From positions 2,852,001 to 2,916,000 of the forward strand of contig NZ_CP096034.1 of NCBI RefSeq assembly GCF_023115465.1: a DNA stretch of 64,000 bases, read 5' to 3'. This stretch comes from Gottfriedia acidiceleris. Lineage in GTDB: Bacteria; Bacillota; Bacilli; Bacillales; Bacillaceae_G. Positions 1 through 8,704 of this stretch are shown in pieces. Within the stretch, counting starts at the first letter, position 1. Each line of letters starts with the position of its first letter. Both the position numbers and the translations under genes were made by a program. Below the pieces are notes generated by a model that saw nothing but the letters and a program-made list of their open reading frames with translations, was not told the origin of the DNA and did no database searches.

Positions 1-390
1 AAATAAATGTTACTATACAAGGATAAATCTATCTATTAAATAATGAAGTCATTCATGTTACATTTTTAGGAATTTTCTCTTCTTTGAAATAGGACTGGTC
101 TAAAAATAGGCCAATGTAAAATAGTAATAATGTAGAGAAACTTAATGGATTGTATTGTCTTAATAAAATTTGTACGATAGTATCTAGATTTTCACTTCAA
201 TCCGCTCTTTATTTACATAATGTTTAAATTCAAGATGTTAAAAGATTAAACTATTTTTTATTATCAACTTATTTTATTCGATATTAATCTATTGCAACCT
301 TTCTTAATTCAATAATTATTTTTTATCAAGCCTAATAATTTTTCCGAAATTCTCACGAGAACAAATTCTATATATAATTTCATTAAATAA
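1..390. other. Intergenic region, no gene seen
   Basis: No open frame with a ribosome binding site was found on either strand, and no strong hairpin. It presumably holds the promoter of the RraA-family gene that follows, but no convincing -35/-10 pair was picked out. Confidence 0.5.
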
Positions 391-1023
391 ATGATTTATA
401 AGGGAGTGATTTTTATTATTAATCAATTTAAAAAGATACCAACAACTTGTATCTCAGACGTAATGGATGGACTAAATAATATGGATCCGTCAATAAAGCC
501 TTTAAAAGAAGAATATAGATTTGCTGGAAGAGCACTGACTGTTAAAATCCCTGTTGGTGATAACTTAGCTGTATTGAAGGCAATTCGTGAAGCAAATCCA
601 GGCGATGTCATCGTAATCGATGCAAAAGGGGATCGATACCGGGCAATTGCAGGAGACTTTGTTGTTGGAATGGCACAAACAATGGGTGTAAGTGCAATAG
701 TTGTTGATGGGGTAATCCGCGATATAAGCGGTATTAAAAAATTAAATTTCCCAGTATTCTGTAAAGGAACTACTGTAGCTGCAAGTGGAAAAATTGGAGT
801 AGGTGATATTAATATCCCAATATCATGTGGAGGTACATCAGTTAACCCAGGTGATATCATTGTTGGTGATGCAGATGGAGTAGTTGTAATCCCTCAATCG
901 GAAGCAAAAACGATTTTAGAAAAATCATTAGATAAAATAAAGAAAGATGAACAAAGAGAAAAACAAGTATCTGGTAATATTGAAGCTATTAAATCGTATA
1001 TTGATCGTATGCTTTTAAAGTAA
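391..1023 (+). CDS. RraA-family protein (aldolase/decarboxylase-like fold)
   Basis: RraA-like protein of about 200 residues. The family includes 4-hydroxy-4-methyl-2-oxoglutarate aldolases, oxaloacetate decarboxylases and the RNase E inhibitor RraA. The core signature GDFVVGMAQTMGVSAIV followed by VDGVIRD is present, giving the glycine-rich loop and the Arg-Asp pair that binds substrate and metal in the family. The ATG at 391 has no SD. A near-perfect SD (AAGGGAGTGA, 400-409) lies inside the frame, so translation probably starts at ATT 415 or 418. The gene stands alone and ends in a good terminator. The substrate cannot be told; Bacillaceae lack a classical RNase E, so an enzymatic role is more likely. 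Confidence 0.85.
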   Translation: MIYKGVIFIINQFKKIPTTCISDVMDGLNNMDPSIKPLKEEYRFAGRALTVKIPVGDNLAVLKAIREANPGDVIVIDAKGDRYRAIAGDFVVGMAQTMGVSAIVVDGVIRDISGIKKLNFPVFCKGTTVAASGKIGVGDINIPISCGGTSVNPGDIIVGDADGVVVIPQSEAKTILEKSLDKIKKDEQREKQVSGNIEAIKSYIDRMLLK

Positions 1024-1047
1024 CTGGTTTAAATTATTTATTTAAAC

Positions 1048-1100
1048 AAAAAAAGGTTCTTAATATAGTTTTTTTGAAAAACCTTTTTAGAACCTTTTTA
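1048..1100 (+). terminator. Rho-independent terminator of the RraA gene
   Basis: An AAAAAGGTTCT / AGAACCTTTTT stem (1050-1060 with 1089-1099) encloses a second short A/T hairpin. It is followed by T-rich sequence. The symmetry could also serve the opposite strand. Confidence 0.7.
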
Positions 1101-1275
1101 CTTTTCTAAAATTTTAATTTTTCCAACTGACTTATAAATCGATCAATTTCTTCTGATAGTTGTTTTAAATGAAAATAAAGGGGCATTTTCCAATCTCTTC
1201 TCTCATACTTTCACAATAATTCATAAAGCCTCCTAATCTGAAATATTAAGCTACTAATTTTTCATATCATTTAAC

Positions 1276-2364
1276 TCAATTTTTTTCTATACCTTGAATT
1301 AGTTTTTTAGCTTCATCCATTATTTCATTTATTAAGTTTTCTACAGATTCCTTTTTAGCTAATCTAGGACTTTGTCCCGACCAGAGTGACATAAACTCTT
1401 TATTATTTTGTAGGGAGGATGCTTTCCTCATCGTTTGGGTAATTGTATTTTGAACGGGAAACTGTGGAAAATCAGCTTCGTATTTTTTCATTTCCGTAAT
1501 AAATTTATTTTCGATTCCCCTTGCCCATTTTCCTGAAAATGCACGAGTCAAAACTAACTGGTCTTCTGTAGAATTTAGTATTGCATTTTTATGTACTTCA
1601 TGTGCCCCACTTTCAATACAGGTTAGAAAAGCTGTACCCATTTGAACAGCTTTCGCCCCTAAACAAAGGGACGCCATTAAGCCTCTTCCGTCCATAATTC
1701 CACCTGCTGCAATTACTGGAATACTAACCTGATCAACTACTTGTGGAATGAGCGAAATTAATCCAATTAAACTTTCCTCATGATCGTTTAAGAAATTACC
1801 TCGATGTCCACCTGCTTCACTACCTTGTACGACAATTAGATCCATTCCTAATTTCTCACTTTCAATTGCTTCATTTACAGTAGTTGCTGTCCCAATCAAA
1901 ATAATATTATGAAGCTTTAACTCTTTTATCATTTCTTTGGAAGGTAAACCGAATGTAAATGAACAAATCGGAACACCTTCTTCAATGATTACTTTAATTT
2001 GTTCATGAAATGTATCATTAACACGTTCAAAATTTTGAATTTGTACGAGTTCATTTTGTTTTATATTTAAATCTTCATTGAACGGTTGTAATAAATCATT
2101 GGATTTTGAAATTTCATTTTCGTTTACTATAAAATCATTTGGGACAAATAAATTAATTCCGAAGCTTTTATTCGTTAACGTTTTTATTCCTCTAATTTGT
2201 TCACGGATTTGTGATGGAGTCATATAGCCTGCTCCGATTGTACCTAAAGCTCCACAATTTGATACTTCAGCTACAAAATTTGAAGTTGTTATTCCCCCAG
2301 CCATCGGAGCTTGAATAATTGGATATTTTATATTTAAAAGTTGAGTTAGTTGATTTTTAAACAT
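1276..2364 (-). CDS. Nitronate monooxygenase family (FMN-dependent)
   Basis: TIM-barrel flavoprotein of 362 residues, of the family that oxidises nitronates with FMN and oxygen (2-nitropropane dioxygenase type) and is related to enoyl-ACP reductase FabK. The N-terminus has the IQAPMAGG phosphate/FMN loop at 17-24. QGSEAGGHRG at 180-189 carries the family's catalytic His at H187. AAGGI (219-223) and GAKAVQMGTAF (236-246) form the FMN phosphate site. The start is ATG with SD AGAGGTGA. It lies downstream of ispA on the same strand but behind that gene's terminator, so it is probably transcribed separately. FabK is the main alternative, but GGHRG favours nitronate monooxygenase. Confidence 0.85.
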   Translation of the reverse strand: MFKNQLTQLLNIKYPIIQAPMAGGITTSNFVAEVSNCGALGTIGAGYMTPSQIREQIRGIKTLTNKSFGINLFVPNDFIVNENEISKSNDLLQPFNEDLNIKQNELVQIQNFERVNDTFHEQIKVIIEEGVPICSFTFGLPSKEMIKELKLHNIILIGTATTVNEAIESEKLGMDLIVVQGSEAGGHRGNFLNDHEESLIGLISLIPQVVDQVSIPVIAAGGIMDGRGLMASLCLGAKAVQMGTAFLTCIESGAHEVHKNAILNSTEDQLVLTRAFSGKWARGIENKFITEMKKYEADFPQFPVQNTITQTMRKASSLQNNKEFMSLWSGQSPRLAKKESVENLINEIMDEAKKLIQGIEKN

Positions 2365-2403
2365 TAATTCACCTCTATTAATTTTAACTTTTTTCTACTC
2401 ACC

Positions 2404-2445
2404 AAAAAAAGTCCCGAATAGTCTAGCAACACTACCCGGGACTTT
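2404..2445 (-). terminator. Terminator of ispA
   Basis: On the minus strand AAAGTCCCG pairs with CGGGACTTT across a loop of about 19 nt, followed directly by a run of seven Ts. It sits just after the ispA stop codon. Confidence 0.85.
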
Positions 2446-2450
2446 ACCTA

Positions 2451-3407
2451 TTATTTTATTACATTCGGAGATTTTGAGGGTATATTTACGCCTAGATTTA
2501 AAAGTCCATGGCCTTCCTCAAACGTACTGTATCCGATTGGTATTGTATGACTAATTAACAGTTCGAACAAATCTGGTTCAGTGATTTTCTCATTATTCTC
2601 TAACTCAAACTGTTGAATTAATAATGCAATTGCCCCTGATACATGTGGTGTTGCCATTGATGTACCAGAAAGCACAGCATATTGATTTGTCGGATAAGTC
2701 GAAATAATCTTTTCTCCCGGCGCGACTAAATCAATTTCGTTATTTGTATTACTAAAATTTGATAATCGTTTTTGAAGACTTACAGAACCTACTTCTATAA
2801 CTTCATCGTAAGCACCTGGATAGCTATATTCATTAGTTGAACCATCTCCATCACCTTCGTTACCAGCTGCGCATACAACAGCTATATTTTGTTCAACCGC
2901 TCTTTGAATTGCTTCATGTAACGAAGAATCATCCTCTGGACCACCTAATGACATTGATATTACTCGAACAGTTTCTCCATTAGAGCCTTTCCAATTCGTC
3001 GCATAATCAATCGCTTGTACAATTGAGTCAATGGTTCCTTCCCCAGCACCAGAAAGTACTTTTAAAACGAGAAGTTTAGCTTTTGGAGCTACCCCTACAA
3101 CACCTTCTCCATTTTCAGAAGCTGCAATCGTTCCACAAACATGTGTTCCATGACCGTTATTATCTAAGAATACGTTAGGATCCCCACCGTAATCTTCAGT
3201 AAAATTATATCCACCAATAATTCGTTCTTGTAATTCAGGGTGATCAGTCTGACAGCCAGTATCAATAACTGCTACAACAACGTCTTCCCCTTGACACCCT
3301 TTGTCCCAAATAGATTTAGCTTCAATTAAACGAACTCCAGGTGGTACTTCATTTGTACTACCTTTAACTTCTTCCAGCTTGTAAGGAATTAATCTAAATT
3401 TAGACAT
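2451..3407 (-). CDS. ispA: Intracellular subtilisin-type serine protease
   Basis: S8 (subtilisin) protease of 318 residues without a signal peptide, matching the cytoplasmic IspA/Isp-1 family that degrades protein in stationary phase. The short N-terminal extension carries LIPY (6-9), the motif with which the intracellular subtilisins block their own active site until processed. The triad is Asp49 (AVIDTG), His86 (GHGTHV) and Ser250 (GTSMATP); the oxyanion Asn is in AAGN. The open frame extends three codons upstream to a TTG that abuts the SD. The ATG at 3407 sits 9 nt after AAAGGAG and is the proper start. Confidence 0.93.
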   Translation of the reverse strand: MSKFRLIPYKLEEVKGSTNEVPPGVRLIEAKSIWDKGCQGEDVVVAVIDTGCQTDHPELQERIIGGYNFTEDYGGDPNVFLDNNGHGTHVCGTIAASENGEGVVGVAPKAKLLVLKVLSGAGEGTIDSIVQAIDYATNWKGSNGETVRVISMSLGGPEDDSSLHEAIQRAVEQNIAVVCAAGNEGDGDGSTNEYSYPGAYDEVIEVGSVSLQKRLSNFSNTNNEIDLVAPGEKIISTYPTNQYAVLSGTSMATPHVSGAIALLIQQFELENNEKITEPDLFELLISHTIPIGYSTFEEGHGLLNLGVNIPSKSPNVIK

Positions 3408-3694
3408 ACCTACCAACTCCTTTTTGGGATTTATTCATAAAGGATAAATCTTTGAGGTATAGATTAGTATTCTACATCCATCCATAATTTTCCTTTAAAT
3501 AAATTCAACTTTATTTAAAATAAATGCTAAAATACGTCGGAGATTAATAGATTCACTTATTTAATTAAGCAATTTTAAATCTTCTTTCCCTACATAATAA
3601 CTTTGTAAACTTTTACATCAGATTAATCTTAGCTTAAAACAATGGATTTATAATCTAATAGTGTTAAGGCATTATTCAAACTAGGGGGAATAAA

Positions 3695-3873
3695 ATGCTT
3701 ACTAATTTATTAACTGAAATCAAATTTTGGTGGTTTGGAGAGTTACGAGAAGAAATAGAAGAAATTGAACGAATTGAATCCAAACATACAAGAGTTCGAT
3801 TTGACTCTGATATTTATGAACTAATCCGTATCCATTAGAAGAATATGAGGAAGCTTGTCAAAATTTCCAATAG
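3695..3873 (+). pseudogene. Small acidic-protein gene, apparently frameshifted
   Basis: A 47-codon frame (3695-3838) starts at ATG six bases after a strong SD (AGGGGG) and encodes MLTNLLTEIKFWWFGE, a charged Glu/Arg stretch, then ends at TAG in YELIRIH. In the next frame the sequence continues without a gap as PLEEYEEACQNFQ and stops at 3873, just before a terminator. The simplest reading is one protein of about 59 residues that lost one base near 3830. It could instead be a genuine 47-residue protein. The family is not recognised; the gene ends with its own terminator, which supports a real transcript. Confidence 0.55.
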
Positions 3874-3882
3874 ATAAAATTA

Positions 3883-3924
3883 GAACCACAAGATCAATCA
3901 TTTTGTCTTGTGGCTTCTTTGTTT
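3883..3924 (+). terminator. Rho-independent terminator after the small gene
   Basis: The CCACAAGA (about 3886-3893) / TCTTGTGG (3906-3913) stem has a 12-nt loop and ends in CTTCTTTGTTT. It lies ten bases beyond the shifted-frame stop at 3873, which supports the longer ancestral reading of the upstream gene. Confidence 0.75.
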
Positions 3925-4000
3925 ATTCTCAAATTCAAAATAGTGCTCAAAGTACAATGACTTTTAAGAGCACTTATTATGTTATCAATCTATTTCTATA

Positions 4001-4486
4001 CTAAATAATGTATGGGACAACATTGTATGAAATAATGTTTCGATCGCGATACGTTTGAGTTATTACATCACTTTTTGTGCTTAATATTCCATTTTGCAAT
4101 AAGACTGGTTTAAATCCTCTTTCGCTAGCTCCATTATAAGTAAATAGAACACAATGTTCTGCTGCAAATCCAGCTATTATAACTAACTCAACATCATTTC
4201 CTTTCAAAATCTGCTCTAATTCAGTATTCCAAAATGCATTTGAATGTTCTTTTGAAACACAAATATCTTGTTCTTCTACATTAATTTCCGGAATGAAAGA
4301 AATTAATTCTGAATTTAGATCATCTACTCCTTCAATATCTTGAACATGTATAACTAAATGATTTTTAGAACGGATACGGTCAGCAACATAATTTATATAT
4401 TCACAAGCACCTTCGACATTCAATGATTCTTTTTTACCATCTAAAAATATTTTTTGCATATCAATAATAAGAAAACCAATTTTCAT
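4001..4486 (-). CDS. Isochorismatase-family cysteine hydrolase
   Basis: Alpha/beta hydrolase of 161 residues in the isochorismatase/nicotinamidase superfamily. The catalytic triad is visible as Asp9 (IIDMQ), Lys79 (VSKEHSNAF) and Cys112 (AAEHCVLFT). The substrate cannot be predicted; amidases, ureidohydrolases and isochorismatases share this fold. The start is ATG, seven bases after GGAGGG. The gene is monocistronic. A second member of the family lies at 54435-54962, but the two differ enough not to be a recent duplication. Confidence 0.85.
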   Translation of the reverse strand: MKIGFLIIDMQKIFLDGKKESLNVEGACEYINYVADRIRSKNHLVIHVQDIEGVDDLNSELISFIPEINVEEQDICVSKEHSNAFWNTELEQILKGNDVELVIIAGFAAEHCVLFTYNGASERGFKPVLLQNGILSTKSDVITQTYRDRNIISYNVVPYII

Positions 4487-4896
4487 TATTTACCCTCCAT
4501 GACAATCTATATTCCTCTTAAATAATTATTCTATTTGTTTTGTTATAGTCCTACCATTTTTTTAAAAATAGGCTTTTAGATTGTTGATGTTCTTATTCAA
4601 CCAATCATTTTTGGTTTAACGTATGTATTCTTTCTGCCAGATAAACCTTCTTATATTTTTATCATTGATATAACTATAAACCAACCAAGATATTTACTAA
4701 GTAATTGTTTCTTTATTCTCAAATCTGTAAAAATAGAAATAAAAAAGCCTAATCTCTTGATAAATTAAAAATTAGACAATTAAAATGTAATTACCAACAC
4801 TTTCTTTAATAAATTGTTAAATTAAAAAATGACAGACCATTAATGTGTAGTGGTCTGTCATTTTTTTGACTAATTTACACTTAGACAATTACATTA
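4487..4896. other. Intergenic region containing one terminator
   Basis: The 410-bp gap is very AT-rich and shows no credible gene on either strand. The only structure found is the bidirectional terminator at 4823-4867. Confidence 0.5.
4823..4867 (-). terminator. Bidirectional terminator
   Basis: A 12-bp perfect stem, AATGACAGACCA (4828-4839) with TGGTCTGTCATT (4851-4862), has T-runs on both strands. It follows the minus-strand gene at 4897-5163. Confidence 0.9.
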
Positions 4897-5163
4897 TTAA
4901 AATATGTTATTTAATTTTTTAATTTCTTTTTGACTGCCATTGATTGGTAATTTTTTTACACTATATTTTCTTTGATCAGTATGAGGCAGAGGTAAATTCA
5001 ATATATTTATATTTTTATCAGCGATTACTTTATTTTGAGCTTCAATTTGAACGTGTTCTTTTAGTGTTGAGTTAGTCTTTTTTATACTAATTTGATAAAA
5101 AGCCATAAGATTAACGCCTAAACAAATAACAATTGTATAAACAAAAAATATAAATTTTTTCAT
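4897..5163 (-). CDS. Small membrane-anchored protein, unknown function
   Basis: An 88-residue protein with MKK followed by a hydrophobic segment (about 4-22) that serves as a signal or membrane anchor. A polar, lysine-rich tail of about 60 residues follows, with no cysteine and no lipobox. The start is ATG with a perfect AGGAGG. No family was recognised. It has its own terminator. Confidence 0.7.
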   Translation of the reverse strand: MKKFIFFVYTIVICLGVNLMAFYQISIKKTNSTLKEHVQIEAQNKVIADKNINILNLPLPHTDQRKYSVKKLPINGSQKEIKKLNNIF

Positions 5164-5278
5164 TATAGCCTCCTAACTTAATGCTTGTCCAACTTTAAGT
5201 TTAAGAGTATTTTATGTTAGTGTTTTCGCTATTAGAACTTTATAAAACCTTTCTAGTAAGATTTTTGAATTCCATAAT

Positions 5279-6340
5279 CTATATTAAGTTAATATTGTAT
5301 TTTTCTACTAAATCTTTAAAAGCTGGTCTTTCATTTCCATCTCTTCCAACAATATGTGTAGCTGTTACTAATGAGTTTAAAACTGCTTCTTCTGTTGCTT
5401 CTCCTACTGCTCTAAACGCTAGATCAATATCTTCTTCATGTATAGTCGGAACCGTAATGCAATGCGCTGTTTTTTCATGAGGTATTTTTGTTGCAGTTGA
5501 AAAGCCAATGACGACTTCACCGCTTCCCGTTGTAATAATTGAGCCCGTTCTTGATAAACCGGTAATGGTTCTTTTAATTATACGATTTAGCTGCCTTTCA
5601 GATACGGGAAGGTCAGTTGCAACAATCATAATGATTGAACCCTTATCTTGTTCGTCTCGTTCTTTTAAAATATGGTCTCGCAATTCCGCTCCAATAGGTT
5701 TTCCATTTACTTTTAAATCGCTTAAAATCCCAAAGTTAGATAAGACTAAAACACCCATTGTATATGTACCATGTTCCATCTTCATTACTCGCGAAGACGT
5801 ACCAATCCCACCTTTTAATGAATAACAAAGCATTCCAGTTCCTGCTCCAACAGTTCCTTCTTTCACATCTGAAGAAGCGTTATTTAATGCTTGAAAAACA
5901 TGTTCTTTCGTTATGTATCTAGCTCGTATATCATTTAAAAGCATATCATTACACTCACAAATTACTGGGTTAACAGTACCTGTCGTACGACCTATTTCTG
6001 GATTACGTTCTAACATATATTCAATTAAAGCGTCTGCAGCTGTCCCGATGCTTAGCGTATTTGTTAAAATAATTGGCGTTTCGATCGTTCCTAACTCATT
6101 AATCTGAATCGTTCCCATCGACTTACCAAACCCATTTATAACATGCGAAGACGCGATTAACTTGTCCTTAAATAGATTTTCTTGATGAGGTAAAATTGCT
6201 GTAACACCTGTATGGATGTCTTGATTGCTGATCGTTACATGACCTACTATAACCCCTTCAACATCTGTAATAGAATTTAGTTTTCCAGTTTCTAGGTACC
6301 CAATATTAACACCATAATCTCTAATTCTTTTTTGACACAT
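5279..6340 (-). CDS. P1/DmpA-family (S58) self-processing aminopeptidase
   Basis: Member of the DmpA/BapA family, Ntn-fold aminopeptidases (L-aminopeptidase/D-esterase, beta-aminopeptidase) that cut themselves into two chains. The family segments GTVGAGTGM and LKGGIGTSSR are present. The expected autocleavage point is Gly|Ser in DKGSIIMIVATDLP. Ser235 (counted from the chosen start) would become the N-terminal nucleophile, as at Gly249-Ser250 of DmpA. The open frame has two upstream Met codons without SD. The ATG at 6340, giving MCQKRIRDYG, follows GGGGGA by seven bases and is preferred. The length (353) fits the family. Cytoplasmic; substrate unknown. Confidence 0.88.
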   Translation of the reverse strand: MCQKRIRDYGVNIGYLETGKLNSITDVEGVIVGHVTISNQDIHTGVTAILPHQENLFKDKLIASSHVINGFGKSMGTIQINELGTIETPIILTNTLSIGTAADALIEYMLERNPEIGRTTGTVNPVICECNDMLLNDIRARYITKEHVFQALNNASSDVKEGTVGAGTGMLCYSLKGGIGTSSRVMKMEHGTYTMGVLVLSNFGILSDLKVNGKPIGAELRDHILKERDEQDKGSIIMIVATDLPVSERQLNRIIKRTITGLSRTGSIITTGSGEVVIGFSTATKIPHEKTAHCITVPTIHEEDIDLAFRAVGEATEEAVLNSLVTATHIVGRDGNERPAFKDLVEKYNINLI

Positions 6341-6460
6341 TAGATATTCCCCCAGTTTCATATTGAATAAGTGTGGTAGCATTTTAATGAAGTGATTTTA
6401 ATTTCTAAACTATAAAAAGCCCTTATTCAGAGCTTTATTGTTTAAAAATCTATCCGTGAC

Positions 6461-6496
6461 TTTCATCATAAGTTGATTTCACCTTTTATGATGAAA
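6461..6496. repeat. 11-bp perfect inverted repeat
   Basis: TTTCATCATAA (6461-6471) and TTATGATGAAA (6486-6496) flank a 14-nt loop. There is no T-run on either side, so this is not an obvious terminator. It lies about 120 bp upstream of the DmpA-family gene start and could be an operator. Confidence 0.5.
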
Positions 6497-6711
6497 CTTA
6501 CGAATAATTTTAACAGATAACTTAAGAAATTAGATAATTACTTGATAAAAATAAAAATCTCAATTACTCCCCATGATCATCTTCAATCCATAAATTCCTA
6601 TTATTAACTAATAAGTAAATTATTACCATCCAGGAAAAATGAACTTTTCCAATTTCGTATCATACCCTGTATTAACCTTGTTTTCTTGGTGGTATTGGCA
6701 AACAGGTGCAC

Positions 6712-6745
6712 ATCACTTTTATCTTCATGGTAAAAGTGATTTTTT
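6712..6745 (+). terminator. Terminator-like hairpin without an upstream gene
   Basis: ATCACTTTTA (6712-6721) pairs perfectly with TAAAAGTGAT (6731-6740) and is followed by TTTTT. No plus-strand gene precedes it, so it may be a relic of a lost gene. Confidence 0.6.
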
Positions 6746-6803
6746 AATTAAAATTTATAAAAAAACACAAGGTAAAATTTTACCCTGCCCTATCAAAATG
6801 TAC

Positions 6804-6832
6804 TAAAAAAAAGAGTTACTCTTGCAACTCTT
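6804..6832 (-). terminator. Terminator of the gene at 6843-7268
   Basis: AAGAGTT (6811-6817) pairs with AACTCTT (6826-6832). On the minus strand the stem is followed by eight Ts. It begins ten bases after the stop codon of the upstream gene. Confidence 0.75.
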
Positions 6833-6842
6833 ATAATAAAAA

Positions 6843-7268
6843 TTACTGATTAAATTTATCAAGCGTATAATCATAATTGATTTCAATAAGTCCATCATTT
6901 AACGCAGTAAGAAACCTATTCACTGACTCAACTAATTCATCTGTATTAATATATCCTGTCGGTTCAAACATTTGCCACACCGAATAAATCCCCCACTTGT
7001 CATCTCCTTTATATAGGAAGTTCATAAGATCTTCATTTCGATTAATCGATTCATAATTCATGTTATCTCTTGATCCATTTTCTACCTTTTGAACCCATTC
7101 ACTTAATTGACTCGCAAACTCAGTTAGATTTAAATTCGGATCATGAAAAAATAAAGTTTCATTTAAATAGATATTTAAAGAACCATCTATATATTTTCCA
7201 GTATTGGCAACATAAGCCGGTTCTGTAGGTATATAATCATTTAATATAAACAAGAATTTTATATTCAT
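6843..7268 (-). CDS. Conserved-looking hypothetical protein, 141 aa
   Basis: A soluble acidic protein with no signal peptide. The N-terminal half looks like beta strands (FLFILNDYIP, GSLNIYLNETLFF) and the C-terminal half like helices (residues about 48-65 and 110-125). It may belong to an uncharacterised Bacillus DUF family; this is not certain. The start is ATG, seven bases after AAAGGAG, and it has its own terminator. No function can be inferred from the neighbours. Confidence 0.65.
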   Translation of the reverse strand: MNIKFLFILNDYIPTEPAYVANTGKYIDGSLNIYLNETLFFHDPNLNLTEFASQLSEWVQKVENGSRDNMNYESINRNEDLMNFLYKGDDKWGIYSVWQMFEPTGYINTDELVESVNRFLTALNDGLIEINYDYTLDKFNQ

Positions 7269-7406
7269 AAAATTCTCCTTTCGTATTTAGTTCAATCTTT
7301 ATTTATGTATTTTAGTACTTAATGTTTATTGTTTCCTATTTTTGGTATTTTCCTCAATTTTATTTTTCTTTTTTAGCATTATTTTAGATACTTTAATTAT
7401 TAAAAC

Positions 7407-7907
7407 CTATAAATTTTTATACGATTTATAAATAAAAAAAGTGGAATAACAATCAGTAATTCGAAGTAGCTTATGTAAACATTCAAAACTATAAATAACT
7501 TGTATTTCTACATTTTCAAACTCTCTTAATTCAACTCTTTGTTTTATCGTTTTTAAAATTCGTTACTCACGATCAATTGATTAAAAAAGTAATCCGTTTT
7601 TATGTACTGCCAACAATAAAAGACACATTTGGTTTTTTTGATTTAAGATCCAATCCTACCATTTCTTTTGCTTTTTCATTGTATTTCATAGTAAATTCTC
7701 CATGTCAACACCCTACATCTAGAACAGTTTTGTTCTTAATCATTTCAAATACTTCATTATTAAAAATTAACTAAACTTCCCATTCGGCTCTGTAATTGTT
7801 GAATTCCAAGGATATGGGTATTCCCCATATAATTTGCTTATTTGTTCTTACCATATTTTGAATGTAGTTACCCAATCTTTATGTAATGTGGGATCGATTA
7901 ATTTCAT
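7407..7907 (-). pseudogene. Decayed class I SAM-dependent methyltransferase gene
   Basis: A good SD (AAAGGAG) and ATG at 7907 begin MKLIDPTLHKDWVTTFKIW, then TAG/TAA-type stops interrupt it. Reading through stops and one frame change gives EQISKLYGEYPYPWNSTITE, then NKTVLDVGC-stop-HGEFT (SAM-binding motif I), MVGLDLKSKKP (motif II region) and FIVGST. A further open stretch, KTIKQRVELREFENVEIQVI and beyond, runs down to 7407. At least three in-frame stops and a frameshift make it non-functional. The neighbouring rpiR gene on the same strand is intact. Confidence 0.75.
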
Positions 7908-7978
7908 AATTAATACTCCTTTAGTCTGTGGAGAAATCCCTGCCTATAATGAGTAAAAATATTCATAGAGTATTTGAC

Positions 7979-8704
7979 TTATTGATTAATTCGATAAATT
8001 TCGCGCGCTATTGATTCAATTATATAGACCACAGGAACTTGAGTAGTAATATTTGCTTTTTCAAAATACTCTTCTGTTACATAATATGGAATATTTAGAT
8101 CAGAAATTTTTGCTATTGTTGATAATTTGTTGTTCGTAATACTAATAATTTTACAACCTTCTTGTTTAAGTAAATTAAGATGATTTACTGTGAAAATAGT
8201 TTCTCCAGAGACTGACAAAGCGATTGCTATACTATTTTTTGTTAATTTTGAATGGATCGGAAAATGTGGGTCTTTTATATAAAGTGAAAACTTTCCTAAA
8301 CTTGAAAAATACCTCGAACCATATTCAGCAAGTATACCTGAGCTACCTATTCCGATAAAAATTACATTTTCAGCTTTGTTTATTTCAAAAGCAGCTTCTT
8401 TCACTTTATCTTCTATATCCCCTTTTAAAGATCTCTCAAAAAATTCCACTAGCGTATGTTGAGCGCTTTTTACAAAGGTTCGTTTCTCCTCTTCCAAATA
8501 CATTTTTAACTTTACTTTAAATTCAGAAAAACCGTCGCAATTTAGTTTTCTACAAAAACGTAAAATTGTTGAAGTTGAAACATGTGTTTCATCTGCAATT
8601 TCACGTATACGCATATAAGCAACTTTTTCCAAATTTTGCGAAATATAATTATATAAAGATGACTCTAACTCATTAAAAGACGCGATTTGATCATTTGAAA
8701 ACAT
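7979..8704 (-). CDS. RpiR/MurR-family transcriptional regulator (HTH + SIS)
   Basis: A 241-residue regulator with an N-terminal RpiR-type helix-turn-helix (about 1-75; IREIADETHVSTSTILRFCRKL). A C-terminal SIS domain (about 95-225; FIGIGSSGILAEYGSRYF, IALSVSGETIFTVN) binds a phosphosugar in the family. The start is ATG, ten bases after AAAGGAGA. It is divergent from the 6-phospho-beta-glucosidase gene at 8947, so it is probably that gene's regulator, responding to a phosphorylated sugar. No PTS permease gene is adjacent. Confidence 0.9.
   Translation of the reverse strand: MFSNDQIASFNELESSLYNYISQNLEKVAYMRIREIADETHVSTSTILRFCRKLNCDGFSEFKVKLKMYLEEEKRTFVKSAQHTLVEFFERSLKGDIEDKVKEAAFEINKAENVIFIGIGSSGILAEYGSRYFSSLGKFSLYIKDPHFPIHSKLTKNSIAIALSVSGETIFTVNHLNLLKQEGCKIISITNNKLSTIAKISDLNIPYYVTEEYFEKANITTQVPVVYIIESIAREIYRINQ

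Larger units (their letters stand above)
6341..6842. other. Intergenic region with three hairpins
   Basis: It holds an 11-bp inverted repeat (6461-6496) without a T-run, a plus-strand terminator-like hairpin (6712-6745) and the minus-strand terminator of the next gene (6804-6832). No convincing gene was found. Confidence 0.5.

Noticed and set aside
3649-3654. TATAAT as the -10 box of the small gene at 3695
   Set aside because: No acceptable -35 sequence lies 16-18 bp upstream and there is no extended -10.
6639-6806. A 55-codon plus-strand frame with a weak AGGA in front (MNFSNFVSYPVLTLFSWWYW...)
   Set aside because: The SD is weak, a terminator-like hairpin lies inside the frame, and the encoded peptide has no recognisable family. 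Probably chance.
7577-7774. A 65-codon plus-strand frame
   Set aside because: It is the antisense of the decayed methyltransferase gene and has no ribosome binding site.
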